Shown here one piece after another: positions 1-7,309 of a stretch of DNA of 64,000 bases. The position numbers and the translations under genes are program-made. Location: IMG/VR virus record IMGVR_UViG_3300050013_000165, positions 37,469-101,468 of that record, one strand, 5' to 3'. Source of the DNA: a virus. Under the pieces are notes generated by a model. That model searched no databases. It worked only from the letters and a program-made list of their open reading frames with translations, and had not been told where the DNA came from. Positions within the stretch are counted from its first letter, which is position 1, and each line of letters opens with the position of its first letter.

Positions 1-283
1 CTTCACTATCCCAAAAGGTAGGAGCGATACCGACAAGGTGATCCATTGTGATGTTCTCCCCACGCAGGCGAGCGGCCTTACACATCTCGGCGGCTTCGCG
101 TGTCTCAACAAACACGCCGAAACAGAATGAATCGCTCATGGGACCGGAGCGAACGTGAAAACCTCGCACGCCGCGATATTCACCGGCTCGGATTCTGATT
201 TGTTCGTGCGAGGGGCAATCGCAGAAAAGTGGGGTGCAAATACCAGCGCCGCAACTACAGCGACCACAAACTTGACAAGTCAT
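1..283 (-). CDS. Cys-rich small protein, partial (runs off left edge)
   Basis: Reverse-strand reading frame starting at the ATG at 283-281 with a GGGAG Shine-Dalgarno at 291-295 and continuing past base 1, so the C-terminus is missing. The first 25 residues carry a dense cysteine pattern (CQVCGRCSCG, then C-x6-C-x-C), suggesting a metal-binding N-terminus. The rest (SDSFCFGVFVETREAAEMC) looks like an ordinary small cytoplasmic domain. An internal in-frame ATG at 140 could be a second start, but the upstream one has the better ribosome site. Function unknown. Confidence 0.65.
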   Translation of the reverse strand, partial: MTCQVCGRCSCGAGICTPLFCDCPSHEQIRIRAGEYRGVRGFHVRSGPMSDSFCFGVFVETREAAEMCKAARLRGENITMDHLVGIAPTFWDSE

Positions 284-387
284 CTTGAACCTCCCAGTTC
301 ATGTGTTGTTGTCAACATGATAACAGGGCTGTCAATAGCGGTTGACCAGGAGAATTAGATGGCGATTACTCCGGAGGTTTTCATAAC
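284..387. other. Divergent intergenic region
   Basis: Short gap between the leftmost minus-strand gene and the first plus-strand gene, so promoters for both directions should lie here. I see no convincing paired -35/-10 boxes. A TTGACA-like box is readable on the minus strand near 311 but no -10 partner follows it. A ten-codon frame at 360-392 overlaps the next gene's ribosome site and is probably fortuitous. Confidence 0.3.
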
Positions 388-549
388 ATGAAAACAATAC
401 TCAGTGAGGACGAATTAGACCTGGGAGACTGCCCATACCTCGCGCGATGGAACAATGAAGCTGGGCACGATCCCGAAGCTGTTGAAAAGGTCTGGGATGC
501 GTATTGCCCAAACGTATGCAGGTGGTGGGAAGTCAAAGAAATACCTTGA
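388..549 (+). CDS. Small acidic hypothetical protein (53 aa)
   Basis: ATG at 388 has a strong GGAGG eleven bases upstream. The product (starting MKTILSEDELDLGDCPYLAR) is acidic with two cysteines and three tryptophans near the C-terminus. It overlaps or abuts the next frame, in the phage's usual packed style. No family recognised. Confidence 0.55.
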   Translation: MKTILSEDELDLGDCPYLARWNNEAGHDPEAVEKVWDAYCPNVCRWWEVKEIP

Positions 550-553
550 AACC

Positions 554-919
554 GTGCGAGCACGGCTAGAGCGTGAGTTCTGGCTCTCGATTTGGCCGTG
601 GTGGATCATCCAGTGGTTCCACACACGTTTCGAGCGTCGTGGGCTCCGCAGATGTCATAACGGTGATCACTGCGACATCATCGAAGAGACGTCGAACTGG
701 ACGACACTGACGCTCCTCTACACCTATTGCAAGTACTGCGGGCGTCCCTCGATGTGCACCTATTCGCATTATCCATACGATGGTTGGGCTCACTGTCACG
801 ACAAACATCGCTTCGAGCACGACACAGTTGAGCGTGTTCGGACGCTAATCAAACCAGAGCACTGGCGATCCATGATGGAGCGAGAAAGGACTTGGTTGCA
901 GCGATGGCCTACCGGTTGA
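554..919 (+). CDS. Trp-rich putative zinc-binding hypothetical protein
   Basis: Open frame of 121 codons from GTG 554. The frame is open back to ATG 455, which would overlap the preceding small gene by 95 bases, so the start is uncertain. The N-terminal part has a tryptophan-rich amphipathic or membrane-surface stretch (FWLSIWPWWIIQWF). The centre has CKYCG followed by a His/Cys group (HCHDKH), a likely metal site. It ends overlapping the next gene's ATG. Function unknown. Confidence 0.55.
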   Translation: MRARLEREFWLSIWPWWIIQWFHTRFERRGLRRCHNGDHCDIIEETSNWTTLTLLYTYCKYCGRPSMCTYSHYPYDGWAHCHDKHRFEHDTVERVRTLIKPEHWRSMMERERTWLQRWPTG

Positions 920-1110
920 ACGAACGCAGCACCGTCCACGATGGAACGCTCGTCTACAACACAGATACGGATGAACAAGGGAAGGCCACGCGCATACACA
1001 ATCATCTCAACGTGACGTGGCAGAACGGCCGGAGCACGCTGCATCCCATCGACCAGTTTCGTCGGCGCAAAGATGCAAAAGATTTGGAGTATTTAGAGCT
1101 TGCGCCGTGA
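904..1110 (+). CDS. Small hypothetical protein (68 aa)
   Basis: ATG 904 lies inside the end of the preceding gene and has GAAAGGA about 15 bases upstream. The product is basic and polar; NVTWQNGRSTLHPIDQF suggests a small beta-rich fold, but no family is recognised. It is the last plus-strand gene before a convergent junction. Confidence 0.55.
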   Translation: MAYRLNERSTVHDGTLVYNTDTDEQGKATRIHNHLNVTWQNGRSTLHPIDQFRRRKDAKDLEYLELAP

Positions 1111-1139
1111 GAATTAGGCATTACAATTGCAATGAAGCG

Positions 1140-1222
1140 GCGGCTGGGCAGGAGCGGCGACTGGTGACATCGTCGGACCTGAGACCTCCAAATCGATAGG
1201 TTCCTTTCCCTGACCCAGCCGC
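1140..1222. repeat. Inverted repeat at convergent gene junction
   Basis: GCGGCTGGG at 1140-1148 is exactly complementary to CCCAGCCGC at 1214-1222, with about 65 bases between. It sits between a plus-strand gene ending at 1110 and a minus-strand gene ending at 1231. It may be a structured RNA or a bidirectional transcription stop. No T-tract follows. I tried to fold it as a tRNA and could not. Confidence 0.35.
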
Positions 1223-1230
1223 TGCCCCAA

Positions 1231-1410
1231 TTAGGCCTTTCGGCGTCGATACTTCGTTGAGCCGACTGCGTTGCACGCTCCGAAGTGTGGAGCGTTGTAG
1301 CAAACAGGACAGTGTCCTTGTGTTTGCCGCTTGCCGTGGAAGATGCCTCGATTGCGTAAGTACGCCGCCATCTCACGGTCTTTGTTCTTTTGGACTTGAT
1401 TAGAAGCCAT
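1231..1410 (-). CDS. Small Cys/His zinc-finger-like protein (59 aa)
   Basis: Reverse-strand ATG at 1410-1408 is preceded by a near-perfect AAGGAGGTGA ribosome site at 1421-1430. The product is basic with a CPVCYNAPHFGAC core (C-x2-C ... H-x3-C), a plausible single zinc knuckle, and ends STKYRRRKA. It is short but has one of the strongest Shine-Dalgarno sequences in the window, so it is likely expressed. Function unknown. Confidence 0.7.
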   Translation of the reverse strand: MASNQVQKNKDREMAAYLRNRGIFHGKRQTQGHCPVCYNAPHFGACNAVGSTKYRRRKA

Positions 1411-1439
1411 GACGAAAAGTTCACCTCCTTCAGGTTTAC

Positions 1440-1613
1440 CTAGTCGTCATGGCGCGACTCCTTAATCATTTGAATTCCTTTCGTTCCGAATTTCGGAAAG
1501 CCGATCAACGTAGCACGCGATAATGCCCCGACGCAGAGCGAGGGCGACTCTCTCTGAATCAGGGCATCGTCGGGAGCTACCCAACACTCGCCTGCGCTTG
1601 GTGAGCCGGTCAT
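1440..1613 (-). CDS. Doubtful small hypothetical protein
   Basis: Reverse-strand frame of 57 codons from ATG 1613 to a stop at 1440. The frame is open further upstream into the tRNA gene, so the true start is unclear, and the Shine-Dalgarno is weak. A second in-frame ATG near 1470 has GAAAGGA upstream and would make only a nine-residue peptide. Composition is protein-like but nothing is recognised. Confidence 0.3.
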   Translation of the reverse strand: MTGSPSAGECWVAPDDALIQRESPSLCVGALSRATLIGFPKFGTKGIQMIKESRHDD

Positions 1614-1703
1614 CTTCGTCACGGCCGGAATTTGGACTCCGGCTTGCTCGTCGATGGGAGTGCGGACTTTCGGCGCGCAGACCGCAGCACTCGCATTAGC
1701 CAG

Positions 1704-1776
1704 CTCCCCCAGGAGGACTTGAACCTCCGACCCTCGGATTAACAATCCGGTGCTCTGCCGACTGAGCTACAGGGGA
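1704..1776 (-). tRNA. tRNA-Asn (GTT)
   Basis: Reverse-strand 73-nt cloverleaf. The acceptor TCCCCTG pairs with TGGGGGA, the D-stem is GCTC/GAGC, the anticodon loop TTGTTAA gives anticodon GTT, the T-stem is GGAGG/CCTCC with loop TTCAAGT, and the discriminator is G. The first anticodon-stem pair is a C.A mismatch. No CCA is encoded. It is the only canonical tRNA I find in the window. Confidence 0.93.
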
Positions 1777-1831
1777 ATGATGCATCTTGATCTATTAGCA
1801 CCATTGACTCTAATGCTCGACTGGTGCAACA

Positions 1832-2116
1832 TCAATAACGAGCCAGCCGGACGAACTTGCGAAGCGAATAAATCGTCAAATCGACGTCCCCAGGCCCGCT
1901 CGGTTGTCCCTCTGGCTGTGTGCGCCAGGTGTGATGCTCGAACTGCTTGGCTAATCCGCAACCCTCTGCGGCTGTTTCAAGCTTGACCCCCATGAGATCG
2001 AGATCGTCTGTACCGGCAACGTGTAATCCGTGGATAGTTGAACCGATGATTACCCGCAAAAACTCGCCGGGGTAAGCCCGAGGTGATCCATCGGCATTCA
2101 ATTTGATTTCAGGCAT
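1832..2116 (-). CDS. Truncated nucleotidyltransferase (RlaP/pol-beta-like)
   Basis: The reverse-strand product has a GSTIHGLHVAGTDDLDLMGV segment. This matches the G-S ... D-x-D catalytic signature of small pol-beta-type nucleotidyltransferases found in phages (the predicted RlaP family), followed by LTIYSLRKFVRLA, which also fits that family. Members normally continue well beyond this point, but here the frame stops right after RLARY, so about 94 residues remain. I chose ATG 2116 for its GGAG; the frame is open to 2155. It ends close to tRNA-Asn, and is probably a decayed or recombined gene. Confidence 0.6.
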   Translation of the reverse strand: MPEIKLNADGSPRAYPGEFLRVIIGSTIHGLHVAGTDDLDLMGVKLETAAEGCGLAKQFEHHTWRTQPEGQPSGPGDVDLTIYSLRKFVRLARY

Positions 2117-2172
2117 AACGCTCCATCGTGCAAATCGGGGAGTCCCCGCAGCCATTATCCATTACACATTAA

Positions 2173-2197
2173 GTCATTAGATAAAGATTCTAATGAC
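2173..2197. promoter_or_regulatory. Palindromic operator-like inverted repeat
   Basis: GTCATTAG (2173-2180) and CTAATGAC (2190-2197) form a perfect 8-bp inverted repeat around a 9-base AT-rich spacer. It lies between a minus-strand gene and the plus-strand cluster beginning at 2348. A direct repeat AAAGATTC(C)TAAT occurs at about 2184 and 2210. Dyad plus direct repeats in an AT-rich divergent region suggests a regulator-binding or promoter region. Confidence 0.4.
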
Positions 2198-2347
2198 ATT
2201 ACGCAATACAAAGATTCCTAATCTCTACTTTTCCGGTGAAGCGAGCGAAGCGAGAAGAGATAAAGGGGAGGCTCGCCCGTTGGTCGGTCAACGTAGTGAG
2301 AAAATCAGACTCTTGTCAAATGCCGAGGCAGACGCTACGTTTTTTCT

Positions 2348-2584
2348 GTGCCGCTTTTCGACAAGCTTCTTGAATCCCCACGTCGTCGCTATCTCGATTT
2401 GAACAACAAGTGGCGACCTTCTCGACAGTCAGTTCAAGGTGTGGCTTGCCCGCATTGTGGAAGTCTCCCCGGCAAAGCATGCGTTCGATGGAGTCGAAGC
2501 GAGAAGAGAACCGTATTACGTAAATCAAATCACGAGGAACGATTAGCTGCTCTTTTGGACTGGTTAGAGGAGACCCTTGGATGA
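2348..2584 (+). CDS. Zinc-finger protein of actinophage type
   Basis: Product of about 78 residues with ACPHCGSLPGKACVRW followed by a basic stretch and NHEERLAALLDW. The pattern C-x2-C-x-x-x-P-G-x-x-C ... H-x-x-R resembles the small zinc-binding proteins common in actinobacteriophages. The annotated GTG start lacks a good ribosome site; TTG 2398 is an alternative. Its stop overlaps the ATG of the next gene (ATGA). Confidence 0.6.
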   Translation: MPLFDKLLESPRRRYLDLNNKWRPSRQSVQGVACPHCGSLPGKACVRWSRSEKRTVLRKSNHEERLAALLDWLEETLG

Positions 2585-2850
2585 GCGAGCCCCAACTGGT
2601 GTTTACGAAGCACAGCTTGACCGACAAATGGAAGAGTCAGATTACGGAAGCCTTCGCCGCCTGCCGAACGAATCAGGACGCCAACCATTTGTACAAGCGA
2701 ATTTTTCACTTCTACTTCATCCGCAAGTTTCACGACCCTGGTTACAACGAGCCTGAGTACCAGACTTGGAAGCAAGTGCGGGATTACATCTCTGAGGCAT
2801 TACGTCGCCGCTTTGCTACTTTCGCTGGCTACAAAGATACCAACGTCTAA
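2581..2850 (+). CDS. Hypothetical protein (89 aa)
   Basis: Starts in an ATGA overlap with the preceding zinc-finger gene, implying translational coupling. It is basic and rich in aromatic residues in the middle (HLYKRIFHFYFIRKFHD), and likely helical and cytoplasmic. No family recognised. Confidence 0.6.
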   Translation: MSEPQLVFTKHSLTDKWKSQITEAFAACRTNQDANHLYKRIFHFYFIRKFHDPGYNEPEYQTWKQVRDYISEALRRRFATFAGYKDTNV

Positions 2851-2924
2851 CAGGACTTTTGTCATATGGGAAGCATTATGGCATTACCGGTGTTAGATTC
2901 ATTAGATGGACAAGGAGGTCCAAG

Positions 2925-3314
2925 GTGAAAAGGAACAGGCTGCACATAGCGTTTTGGATGTGGATGCTGCTTATCGGCGGGTTCGCTGTTTTACTTGGTT
3001 CGTCTTCACACACTGTTGATGGCATTGCCACCGGCATGATCCTTGTTGCTCTTGCTGCTGCTCTGATTTGGTTTCTCCGTTGCGGGTGGTCGGCTGCCCA
3101 TTATTTCAATCAGCAACTCACCGTCGCTGCGACCCCGGTCATGTCTCCGCAGGAGATCAACCAACGCTTCATTAACGACCAGGGGCGTGAGCCAACTATC
3201 GAAGAGGTTGCTGCAATTCAGCAAATGCTTCGTAATGAGCACAACGACGCCTTGGTGCGTTCGGGGATTGGCATTGGAGCACTTCTCTTCATTGGGCGTA
3301 GCGCCAGGCTCTAA
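2925..3314 (+). CDS. Small membrane protein
   Basis: GTG 2925 was chosen because AGGAGGT lies six bases upstream; the frame is open further 5' without a ribosome site. The 129-residue product begins with basic residues, then has two hydrophobic segments (about residues 8-26 and 35-53), a soluble middle with a helical DQGREPTIEEVAAIQQML stretch, and a weaker hydrophobic C-terminal segment. It probably sits in the host membrane; role unknown. Confidence 0.65.
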   Translation: MKRNRLHIAFWMWMLLIGGFAVLLGSSSHTVDGIATGMILVALAAALIWFLRCGWSAAHYFNQQLTVAATPVMSPQEINQRFINDQGREPTIEEVAAIQQMLRNEHNDALVRSGIGIGALLFIGRSARL

Positions 3315-3323
3315 ACTGGGCTC

Positions 3324-3707
3324 ATGCCACGACGCCCAGGCGGATTAGGTGACTACGGTCGCCGTCGAGTAGACGATCTTCTTTCTCCCTTTCTGAGCGT
3401 CGATCCGGTCGAGCCCGAAGGCAACCCGGCGGCGCTCACCATCTCAATTCCCGATGAGCGAGAGTTTGTCCCCGATTACTGGGACACCTTTGATTCTTCG
3501 CGGGTCCGCGAAGCTGTCTATGACCGAGAGCACCAGCGGCTCTATGTTCGGTTCGTAAAACCCGAGCCAGTCGGGACGCCGTGGACCTATGAAGGAGTGC
3601 CAGAGAATGTTTGGCGCAATTTCAAAGCATCAAAGTCGCAAGGGAAATTCGTCAATCGAGTTCTCAACCAGTACTCCTACCACCAAGGGACCTGGAACTC
3701 TCGCTGA
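3324..3707 (+). CDS. KTSC-domain protein
   Basis: The C-terminal half (about residues 60-120) matches the KTSC pattern: a short beta-rich unit with AVYDREHQRLYVRF, a tyrosine-containing turn and VPENVWRNFKASKSQGKFVN. KTSC domains are small and are found in lysyl-tRNA-synthetase relatives and many phage or bacterial small proteins, with a proposed nucleic-acid-binding role. The N-terminus is basic and the linker acidic. Ribosome site weak. Confidence 0.7.
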   Translation: MPRRPGGLGDYGRRRVDDLLSPFLSVDPVEPEGNPAALTISIPDEREFVPDYWDTFDSSRVREAVYDREHQRLYVRFVKPEPVGTPWTYEGVPENVWRNFKASKSQGKFVNRVLNQYSYHQGTWNSR

Positions 3708-3719
3708 TCAGGTGATTGC

Positions 3720-4136
3720 GTGATCGCCTTCATCCATGCGAGCTTGCGTTACGACCTAGACCACCTCCGGCATTTTTTCGCCTTCGCATTTAATCCAGAC
3801 AACTGGATCACCAACGGGTCCGAACAAGTCATTGCGGCTCTCGTCATCTTCGTCTTCAGTGCATTTTTCGTGAAGAAAATTTGGCCCAAATGGAAGGCTC
3901 GCCTCAGCGCTCGACTGAAGAAGGGCGACACCTTTCTTCACGAAATTGTCGGGCACCTCCTGAAGCCACATCTCGATGCACACCATGATCGAATGGTGCG
4001 CTCGATCCGAGGCGAACTTCGAGCAAAGCCTGTGTTGCCTAAAGCTCCGCAGCGCTCTGCTCCGAGGTTGCCGACCCCGGCAAAGAAAAGCTCTCCAAAG
4101 AGGAGATCACCGACACGAAGGAGTTCTAATTCATGA
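3720..4136 (+). CDS. Membrane-anchored basic-tail protein
   Basis: GTG 3720 has AGGTGA five bases upstream. The 138-residue product has one clear transmembrane helix (about residues 37-53, VIAALVIFVFSAFFV), then a basic helical stretch and a Lys/Arg/Pro/Ser-rich C-terminal tail (residues 100-138) typical of disordered nucleic-acid-binding tails. Its stop overlaps the next ATG. Function unknown. Confidence 0.65.
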   Translation: MIAFIHASLRYDLDHLRHFFAFAFNPDNWITNGSEQVIAALVIFVFSAFFVKKIWPKWKARLSARLKKGDTFLHEIVGHLLKPHLDAHHDRMVRSIRGELRAKPVLPKAPQRSAPRLPTPAKKSSPKRRSPTRRSSNS

Positions 4137-5113
4137 CACGTACCGCTGGACGAGTAGGTCCGCATCGCGAAAGTCACGAGGAGTCGCTTCTCGTAACCAA
4201 CTTCTCAGCGGCGGGCGAGTCCAATGCATATGCCGACTGGGATGGGACGCACGGCATTACCGAATGGGGAATGGACAACAACGGTCCTGACCCGACCAAT
4301 CCTCCGGCGTTTCCTGACGGACTTGGTTGTTGTGGAGGTGCTGCACCTGATCACGGCAACATGGCGAAGAAGGACGACGTCTCGTTGCTCGGCACGCTTG
4401 GTCAACCAAAATTTTCTGGCATGCTCGGCACATATTTTGCATTTGGTGTGTCACAAGGTGAGGTCGGCCAACCTCCGGCACCAGAAGATGAGCCCGACCA
4501 AGGTGTTGCAAATGCTCCTTGGTTGAAGTTCCTTTTCGAGAACGGGATCCTCGACGAGTACGCCGAAGTTCCGCTCGATCAGCTAGACACCTATGCGCCG
4601 ATTGGCAACGGTCTTTTGATTGGTGTGCAGCTCGATGCGCAGGCGCAGCAACAGTTCGAGAATCAGGAGCCGTGGGACGGAGCGCCGGACCCCGAGATGG
4701 GGCACGACGTTTGGCTCATCAAGCTCAATGCTGATGGTTCGGGTGAGGTGATTAGTTGGGGAGCGAACCAGGCGTTCACTCTCAACTTCCGACAGAACAA
4801 CATCACCGACGCTTGGTTGATTGGTGACAACGACGACCCGACCGTGGATCATGACGCACTGCATGCAGCAATCGTTGCGCTCGGTGGTGCATCGAACAAC
4901 CAAACGCCGCCAGCAGACGACACGCCACCTCCTGCGCCTCCGGCGAAGGGGAAGTCGAAGATCAAGGACGTGCTCGAATCCGTTGAACACGACATCGAAG
5001 AAGCTGTGCACGATGTTGATGAAGAAGCAAAGCGACTCGCCAGTGACGTCAGTAAGGGCGTTTTCGGTCGAAGCAATGCGGACGTTTCAAACGGGCCTGG
5101 TCCAAGACGGTGA
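4133..5113 (+). CDS. Hypothetical protein with GCC...H motif and C-terminal coiled coil
   Basis: A 326-residue product starting in a TCATGA overlap. Residues 35-75 contain WGMDNNG, then GLGCCGGAAPDHGN. This resembles the N-G-D-C-x-A-A-x-x-H arrangement of a cysteine-peptidase-like phage family, although the match is only by eye. The middle (HDVWLIKLNADGSGEVISWG) is beta-rich. A Pro/Thr linker around residue 260 leads to an acidic amphipathic helix (residues 280-312). Could be a virion-associated amidase or a structural protein. Confidence 0.5.
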   Translation: MTRTAGRVGPHRESHEESLLVTNFSAAGESNAYADWDGTHGITEWGMDNNGPDPTNPPAFPDGLGCCGGAAPDHGNMAKKDDVSLLGTLGQPKFSGMLGTYFAFGVSQGEVGQPPAPEDEPDQGVANAPWLKFLFENGILDEYAEVPLDQLDTYAPIGNGLLIGVQLDAQAQQQFENQEPWDGAPDPEMGHDVWLIKLNADGSGEVISWGANQAFTLNFRQNNITDAWLIGDNDDPTVDHDALHAAIVALGGASNNQTPPADDTPPPAPPAKGKSKIKDVLESVEHDIEEAVHDVDEEAKRLASDVSKGVFGRSNADVSNGPGPRR

Positions 5114-5117
5114 CCTA

Positions 5118-5441
5118 ATGCCGCCAGGAGACATCACTGATGCTCGCCGCGTCTTCTCGTTTGATGAGATCGAGAAGGCTGGTGACTACTTCCTCGGTCA
5201 GATCGACGATGGAGGAGTTATCAAACCGATGGTTTGGTTTTTGTTACCTACTCACAAGGGAACAGACAAATTTGATCGGCCTGACGAGCACAGTGGTCTC
5301 CACGGTTTGACCGAACCACCGTGGACCATTCGAGAGTGTGGAGATGGTTCGATTGAAGTCAGAGCATCAATAGGATGCGGGCCAGAGCCTTACTATTGGC
5401 ACGGCTACCTCGATGAGGGTAATCATTGGCGGGAAGTCTGA
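5118..5441 (+). CDS. Hypothetical protein (107 aa)
   Basis: Starts five bases after the previous stop; the frame is open upstream but shadowed by the preceding gene. The product ends with PYYWHGYLDEGNHWREV, an aromatic His/Trp-rich motif. It overlaps the next ATG at its stop (TGATG). No confident family. Confidence 0.55.
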   Translation: MPPGDITDARRVFSFDEIEKAGDYFLGQIDDGGVIKPMVWFLLPTHKGTDKFDRPDEHSGLHGLTEPPWTIRECGDGSIEVRASIGCGPEPYYWHGYLDEGNHWREV

Positions 5442-5650
5442 TGAAGGACTGCTCGCAACTGAAGGCTCGAATTGACGAAGTTGCGAACACCATTGATCAA
5501 GTTTTGGAGGAAAACGAGTGGCAGTTAACGAAGTCTCAATTAGGGCGCTCTACACCGCCATCGTCAAGCTCGAAAAAGGTGCCCCCCTTGTCCACGTCTC
5601 GGGGTGCATCCAACAGCACCCCCCGTTCCGTCGAGGAAAGGTCCTTATAG
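5441..5650 (+). CDS. Small hypothetical protein, heavily overlapped
   Basis: ATG 5441 overlaps the previous stop. The first 30 residues are a clean amphipathic helix (QLKARIDEVANTIDQVLEEN). The rest is Ser/Pro/Arg-rich and lies in another frame of the following, well-supported gene, so the true C-terminus or the reality of the gene is uncertain. Confidence 0.4.
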   Translation: MKDCSQLKARIDEVANTIDQVLEENEWQLTKSQLGRSTPPSSSSKKVPPLSTSRGASNSTPRSVEERSL

Positions 5651-5886
5651 TCAAGGTTCTTCCCCGACGAGGCATTGCAGTTGGTGTGTGGACACGGAGA
5701 AAAGTTCCTGACTGGATGCCGGATTGGATGGCCGACGAACTCTGGATTTTGCCGGAGTCGTGGGATAACCTCCCTCCTGAAGATTTGACCAAATTCAAGG
5801 ACATTGCAAATTGGTTTGCCGATGATGCTGAGACGCCGAACAACAGCGAAACAGAACGAGACACCAAACCAGTCGAAGCTGGCTGA
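5518..5886 (+). CDS. Hypothetical protein (122 aa)
   Basis: GTG 5518 has an excellent GGAGG ribosome site seven bases upstream. The product has a beta-rich first half (GKVLIVKVLPRRGIAVGVW), a tryptophan-rich middle (DWMPDWMADELWILP) and an acidic polar tail. It overlaps the preceding small gene by 133 bases and the next by about 65. No family recognised. Confidence 0.65.
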   Translation: MAVNEVSIRALYTAIVKLEKGAPLVHVSGCIQQHPPFRRGKVLIVKVLPRRGIAVGVWTRRKVPDWMPDWMADELWILPESWDNLPPEDLTKFKDIANWFADDAETPNNSETERDTKPVEAG

Positions 5887-6106
5887 GCGCGCCTCGAACC
5901 TCGGTGACGATGAGTTAGTGAAGCTCCTCGAAGCGTCCATCGCATCTATGTCGAGCTACGTCCCCGAGTACCGCTCGACGAGAGATGTTGCTTTTCTCGG
6001 GGAGATTCGACTGTCGGCTGAAATGGCCTACTCACTTGCTGATGAACTATTCAGTCGAGGGCAAGACTCCGCAGTCAAGCGCACTCGACAGTTCTTGGGC
6101 CGCTAA
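5822..6106 (+). CDS. Hypothetical helical protein
   Basis: About 94 residues if ATG 5822 is used; the frame overlaps the preceding gene's end. The well-formed part is DDELVKLLEASIASM and SAEMAYSLADELFSRGQDSAVKR, alpha-helical. Its TAA overlaps the ATG of the first glycosyltransferase, so it is probably co-translated with the glycan cluster. Confidence 0.5.
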   Translation: MMLRRRTTAKQNETPNQSKLAERASNLGDDELVKLLEASIASMSSYVPEYRSTRDVAFLGEIRLSAEMAYSLADELFSRGQDSAVKRTRQFLGR

Positions 6107-6879
6107 TGCCTGTCGATGTTGTTGTCGTGAACTACAAGACACCGGATTTGCTTCAAGACTTCATTCGTTCTTATGAAGCCTTGGAACTACCGGGTTGCAC
6201 GCTCACTATTGTTGAAGTTGAAGCGAACATTCCTGAAGATTGGCTTCGTGCTGAAGAATCCAATTCAAGGCAAACTCTCTTCTTTCGGGAAAACATTGGA
6301 TATGGAAAAGCGTGCAACGAAGGGGCAGCTCTCGGGCACAATTCCATAATTCTCTTCGCTAACGCTGACACCCTTTTGAGTGATGGGTTCAGGGAATGCC
6401 ATGACGCTTTAAGAGACCATCCGAATTGGGGAGTTCTCGGACCTCGACAAGTGAACGAGTTCAACTGCTTTACTGCGGGCGGCATCCCTGGTGGACCTCA
6501 CGGCCATGTTCAACGTGGTTGGAACCAAACCGATGTTGGTCAGTGCAGCGATGTGCTTGAAGACGTCTACTCGGTTTCGGGTTCGCTTTATTTCATCAAA
6601 CGCTCTGTGTGGAAAGAACTGACTGAGTGTCCGGTTTGGAAAGAGTATGCACCCAATGCTGTTGGAGCCTTCTTGGAGACGCGGCACTACTTCGAAGAGA
6701 CGACGTGTTCTCGGCATCTCACTGCTCACGGGCACATCAATGTGTTCTACGGACCCGTGAAGATGACACACCTCTTTCATCGTTCATCAGATCACGGGGG
6801 TTGGCAGGATCGAGAGGTCACCAACAGCAAAACGATGCACAGAGAATTTCTTGCGCTACACGGCATTGAACATGAGTAA
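6106..6879 (+). CDS. Family 2 glycosyltransferase (rhamnosyltransferase-like)
   Basis: GT-A fold transferase of 257 residues. It has an N-terminal VVVNYKTPDLL strand, RENIGYGKACNEG for nucleotide-sugar binding, and FANADT in place of the usual DXD-type metal site. It would transfer a sugar from a nucleotide donor to a glycan, or to phage protein or DNA. First of a glycosyltransferase cluster. The last five codons encode IEHE-stop and are repeated, recoded, at the end of the following endonuclease gene (see the mobile element at 6865-7294). Confidence 0.85.
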   Translation: MPVDVVVVNYKTPDLLQDFIRSYEALELPGCTLTIVEVEANIPEDWLRAEESNSRQTLFFRENIGYGKACNEGAALGHNSIILFANADTLLSDGFRECHDALRDHPNWGVLGPRQVNEFNCFTAGGIPGGPHGHVQRGWNQTDVGQCSDVLEDVYSVSGSLYFIKRSVWKELTECPVWKEYAPNAVGAFLETRHYFEETTCSRHLTAHGHINVFYGPVKMTHLFHRSSDHGGWQDREVTNSKTMHREFLALHGIEHE

Positions 6880-7294
6880 CAAACTTCGGTGTAGTGCTTG
6901 TCGGCTGAATAAGGGTGAAGCAGAGTTTGCACTGAATTCCCGAACTAAGACTGGGCATCAAAATCAATGCCGTAGTTGCATGAAGAAGCACAACTCTCGT
7001 TATACAACTGATGATTACCGCTGGAAGAAAATCCTTTGGATGTATCATCTGACCCGAGCGCAATTTGAAGCCCTCTTGAAAAAGCAGGGCGGTCGTTGCG
7101 CCATTTGTCGGACGAAACGCCCAGGAGGTCGGTACAACCGTTGGGTAATCGATCACGATCACAAGTGTTGCGACGGCCCTTATTCCTGCGGTAAGTGTGT
7201 TCGAGGATTGCTGTGCAATCGATGTAATCACGGTTTAGGAAACTTTGCAGATAATCAAAAAGCTCTTCAGCGTGCTGTCATCTATCTTGAACGA
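6865..7294 (+). mobile_element. HNH cassette at the 3' end of the glycosyltransferase gene
   Basis: The glycosyltransferase ends att gaa cat gag taa (IEHE) at 6865-6879, and the endonuclease VII-type gene ends atc gag cac gag tga (IEHE) at 7295-7309. The peptide is the same, but three of four sense codons differ synonymously. I infer that the cassette (recoded 3' codons plus endonuclease) inserted at the gene end and the original IEHE-stop now terminates the endonuclease. A sibling endonuclease at 8664-9140 ends soon after the equivalent YLER, which supports IEHE being acquired. Confidence 0.6.
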
Positions 7295-7309
7295 ATCGAG
7301 CACGAGTGA
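6872..7309 (+). CDS. Endonuclease VII-type HNH homing endonuclease
   Basis: 145 residues. The N-terminal Cys pairs (CSAC, CRSC) form a zinc ribbon. YHLTRAQFEALLKKQGGRCAIC then leads into VIDHDHKCC, CGKCVRGLLCNRCNHGLGNF and a final YLER helix. This is the T4 endonuclease VII/HNH His-Me finger pattern with the catalytic DHDH. ATG 6872 lies inside the end of the glycosyltransferase gene. Such freestanding enzymes nick or cut DNA and spread by homing. Confidence 0.85.
   Translation: MSNKLRCSACRLNKGEAEFALNSRTKTGHQNQCRSCMKKHNSRYTTDDYRWKKILWMYHLTRAQFEALLKKQGGRCAICRTKRPGGRYNRWVIDHDHKCCDGPYSCGKCVRGLLCNRCNHGLGNFADNQKALQRAVIYLERIEHE

Noticed and set aside
1140-1222. tRNA in the 1.1-1.2 kb inverted repeat
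   Set aside because: The 9-bp end stem is good on both strands, but no D-, anticodon or T-arm can be placed.
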